Positions 14,865 to 15,957 of a stretch of DNA of 15,957 nt are shown piece after piece. A program made the translations under genes and the position numbers. Below the pieces are notes generated by a model. That model did no database searches. It had not been told where the DNA came from and worked only from the letters and a program-made list of their open reading frames with translations. The DNA is from JOPF133 sp052144935. Its GTDB lineage: Bacteria; Acidobacteriota; Terriglobia; Bryobacterales; Bryobacteraceae. The stretch is from NCBI GenBank assembly GCA_052144935.1, contig JBKQPR010000226.1, positions 1 to 15,957 of the forward strand. Direction: 5' to 3'. Each line of letters begins with the position of its first letter. Positions within the stretch are counted from its first letter, which is position 1.

Positions 14865-14870
14865 CCTTCC
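14865..14870 (-). promoter_or_regulatory. Shine-Dalgarno site marking the likely original DUF983 start
   Basis: GGAAGG on the minus strand lies six bases before the ATG at 14858. It supports the frameshift reading over the upstream GTG at 14938. Confidence 0.5.
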
Positions 14871-15092
14871 GCCTGCGCTTGACGAGCGGGCGCACTGGTC
14901 CATAATGACCATCGATTGGTGGTGCGTGTTGAGGTCACCTTCGATGTTTCTCAAGCGCGGGCGACGCGATGGATTCCGCGATAGCGGCAGATACACGGGC
15001 TTTCCGGAAACTTGCCTGCCCTTCGCGCGAATCCGTTTTTCGGTCTCGGTTGGGTCGGCGACAATGGCCGTCCGCCCCGCTCAGTGCGTTAG

Positions 15093-15136
15093 GTGAACCG
15101 TATTGTGGCTAGACGAGGCTAGACCCAAGGTTAGAC
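15093..15136 (+). repeat. GTGAACCG / GGCTAGAC element, copy 2
   Basis: GTGAACCG (15093-15100) is followed by GGCTAGAC at 15107-15114 and 15117-15124, and by GGTTAGAC at 15129-15136, at roughly 10-12 base spacing. Copy 1 lies on the other strand at 13264-13294 and shares flanking TTA-GTGAACCG bases. Confidence 0.5.
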
Positions 15137-15221
15137 CGGGCTTGCAGTCGCGCATGCTTCCTTTCGGAGTCGCGGCCCGGCGTTCCGAGATCCGGCGCCG
15201 GGGGGTGCGTGATCCCGCAGA

Positions 15222-15380
15222 CCGCTCCCTGACGGTCGCGGCTCTGTAAAGGAATCGCTGAGACCGCGGGGTTGAGACGGGGCGCCGTATGAGCCCGTCT
15301 GTCCCATTGGTGCGCAAGGGCTTGCGTTTTGGCACCCCGTCTCAACCGATTCCTTTACAGCTTCTCAGCTAAGGGAGCGG
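15222..15380. mobile_element. MITE-like 159-bp inverted-repeat element
   Basis: Three nested blocks of the left arm recur inverted in the right arm: CCGCTCCCT (15222-15230) with AGGGAGCGG (15372-15380), CTGTAAAGGAATCG (15244-15257) with its complement at 15347-15360, and GGTTGAGACGGGG (15270-15282) with CCCCGTCTCAACC (15335-15347). The left arm carries about 12 extra bases that look like a duplicated GNTGAGACSGSGG unit; the right arm lacks it. The 44-base centre contains the palindrome CGCAAGGGCTTGCG. There is no coding capacity. It could be a MITE moved by a transposase elsewhere or a REP/BIME-type element. Target-site duplications were not clear. Confidence 0.65.
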
Positions 15381-15537
15381 TTGCCGCCGCTGCCGAGCCG
15401 CGAAATCCCGAAAACGTGTGCGCACCCGGCGCTGCTTCCCACGCCACCAACCAGGAGGATATGAGCGCGGATCTGCCGCCGGGTTACGCCAATCCGGCGG
15501 CCACCGCCACGTAGCTCGTCGCGCGTTGGCCCTTTCG

Positions 15538-15918
15538 TTATTGCGGCCACCGCAAATGTTTTCTCAGGAATTCGAAGGTCCCGACGCCATGAATCGTGTG
15601 CGGACCGTCGAAGAACTCGATCGCGGTATTGTCCGGCAGATGCATCTTGGTATCGTAGAACCGCCGCACCTTGGCGTATTCAAACGCCACCCATTCGTCC
15701 GCCGACACCGGGTCATTGTGGCCGCGTTCCACCATGAAGGGGCGCGGCGCCATCAGGTTCGCCAGATCGGAGTAATTGACGACGTTGGCAAAGTCGAATT
15801 CCAGCATGTCATACTCCTGAGTCAGCATATAACTTGGATCCGGCGCATTCCGGCCTCCCCGGAGGCCGCCAAACGCCGTGTTGACAGGCGCTGGGTGCGT
15901 ATTGTAGAATTCCGCCAA
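15538..15918 (-). CDS. C-terminal part of an exported esterase-like alpha/beta hydrolase, interrupted
   Basis: The frame gives AEFYNTHPAPVNTAFGG, then EYDMLEFDFANVVNYSDLAN, then LMAPRPFMVERGHNDPVS and a final EFFDGPHTIHGVGTFEFL. The APRPFMVERGHND segment and the GPHTIHG histidine match the end of an acetyl-xylan-esterase/dienelactone-hydrolase-like fold, carrying the late catalytic Asp and His. The nucleophile-elbow part is missing. The only start in frame is TTG at 15918, with no ribosome binding site. Immediately upstream is TAG (15924-15922); beyond it the same frame continues to the window edge as NTAFREFLTEG. The gene is therefore either interrupted by one nonsense codon or fused to foreign DNA at the palindrome 15917-15941. 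Stop is TAA at 15538. The rest lies outside the window. Confidence 0.7.
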   Translation of the reverse strand: MAEFYNTHPAPVNTAFGGLRGGRNAPDPSYMLTQEYDMLEFDFANVVNYSDLANLMAPRPFMVERGHNDPVSADEWVAFEYAKVRRFYDTKMHLPDNTAIEFFDGPHTIHGVGTFEFLRKHLRWPQ

Positions 15919-15941
15919 TTCCTAACCTTCGGTTAGGAATT
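15917..15941. repeat. Perfect 11-bp-arm palindrome over the hydrolase interruption
   Basis: AATTCCTAACC (15917-15927), loop TTC, GGTTAGGAATT (15931-15941). It contains the in-frame TAG of the hydrolase gene. Weaker symmetry extends several bases beyond each arm (GCG and AAT blocks). It is 16 bases from the window end, so a fold-back or contig-end artefact cannot be excluded. Confidence 0.75.
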
Positions 15942-15957
15942 CGCGAAATGCCGTATT

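Larger units (their letters stand above)
14939..15537. other. Repeat-rich intergenic region
   Basis: No gene is recognised. It contains the second GTGAACCG/GGCTAGAC element (15093-15136) and the 159-bp inverted-repeat element (15222-15380). The minus-strand translation of the left arm reads RAATVRERSAG; from memory, similar spurious frames are frequent in Solibacter-group genomes, which suggests dispersed repeats. Confidence 0.5.

Noticed and set aside
15461..15514. 17-codon plus-strand frame MSADLPPGYANPAATAT after AGGAGG
   Set aside because: The Shine-Dalgarno core is only two bases from the ATG, the frame is tiny, and it sits in repeat-type intergenic DNA; not enough to call a gene.

Overview
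The window looks like chromosomal DNA of a soil-type Acidobacteriota, most likely near Solibacter/Bryobacter. This is inferred from the high GC content, a DUF5107-TPR giant protein, several single-domain Tat-exported sulfatases and glycosidases, and long intergenic stretches full of inverted repeats. No rRNA, tRNA, CRISPR array or transposase gene was found.

Layout. 1-1096 is gene-poor: it holds hairpin-rich DNA and a badly decayed N-terminal remnant of an enolase-superfamily (mandelate racemase/muconate lactonizing) enzyme at 408-767. 1097-8900 is a minus-strand three-gene operon read right to left: an exported DUF5107-TPR protein, a GH129/GH101-like (DUF5696-type) glycosidase and a GH50 beta-agarase-like glycosidase. 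Both junctions are ATGA overlaps. The first junction carries an in-frame 60-bp tandem duplication that copies the stop/start overlap and the signal-peptide start. 9088-9771 (+) is a Bax inhibitor-1 family membrane protein, divergent from the operon. 10327-13187 (-) is a pair of type I sulfatases, again joined by an ATGA overlap, with a good promoter and Shine-Dalgarno site in front. 13770-14504 (+) is an unclassified soluble protein with an ExbD-like N-terminal part; it converges on, and overlaps by 22 bp, a DUF983 membrane protein (-) that appears to have lost two bases near its start. 14939-15537 is intergenic and contains a 159-bp inverted-repeat (MITE-like) element. The right edge holds the C-terminal part of an esterase-like alpha/beta hydrolase (-), with an in-frame TAG inside an 11-bp-arm palindrome.

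Function. The two glycosidases and two sulfatases would suit outward breakdown of a sulfated galactose- or GalNAc-containing glycan. The DUF5107-TPR protein would be a periplasmic accessory. No TonB receptor, SusD, transporter or regulator is visible, so this is not a standard PUL. The substrate is inference. The strongest leads are the 60-bp junction duplication, the MITE-like element, and the three broken genes (racemase remnant, DUF983 frameshift, interrupted hydrolase).
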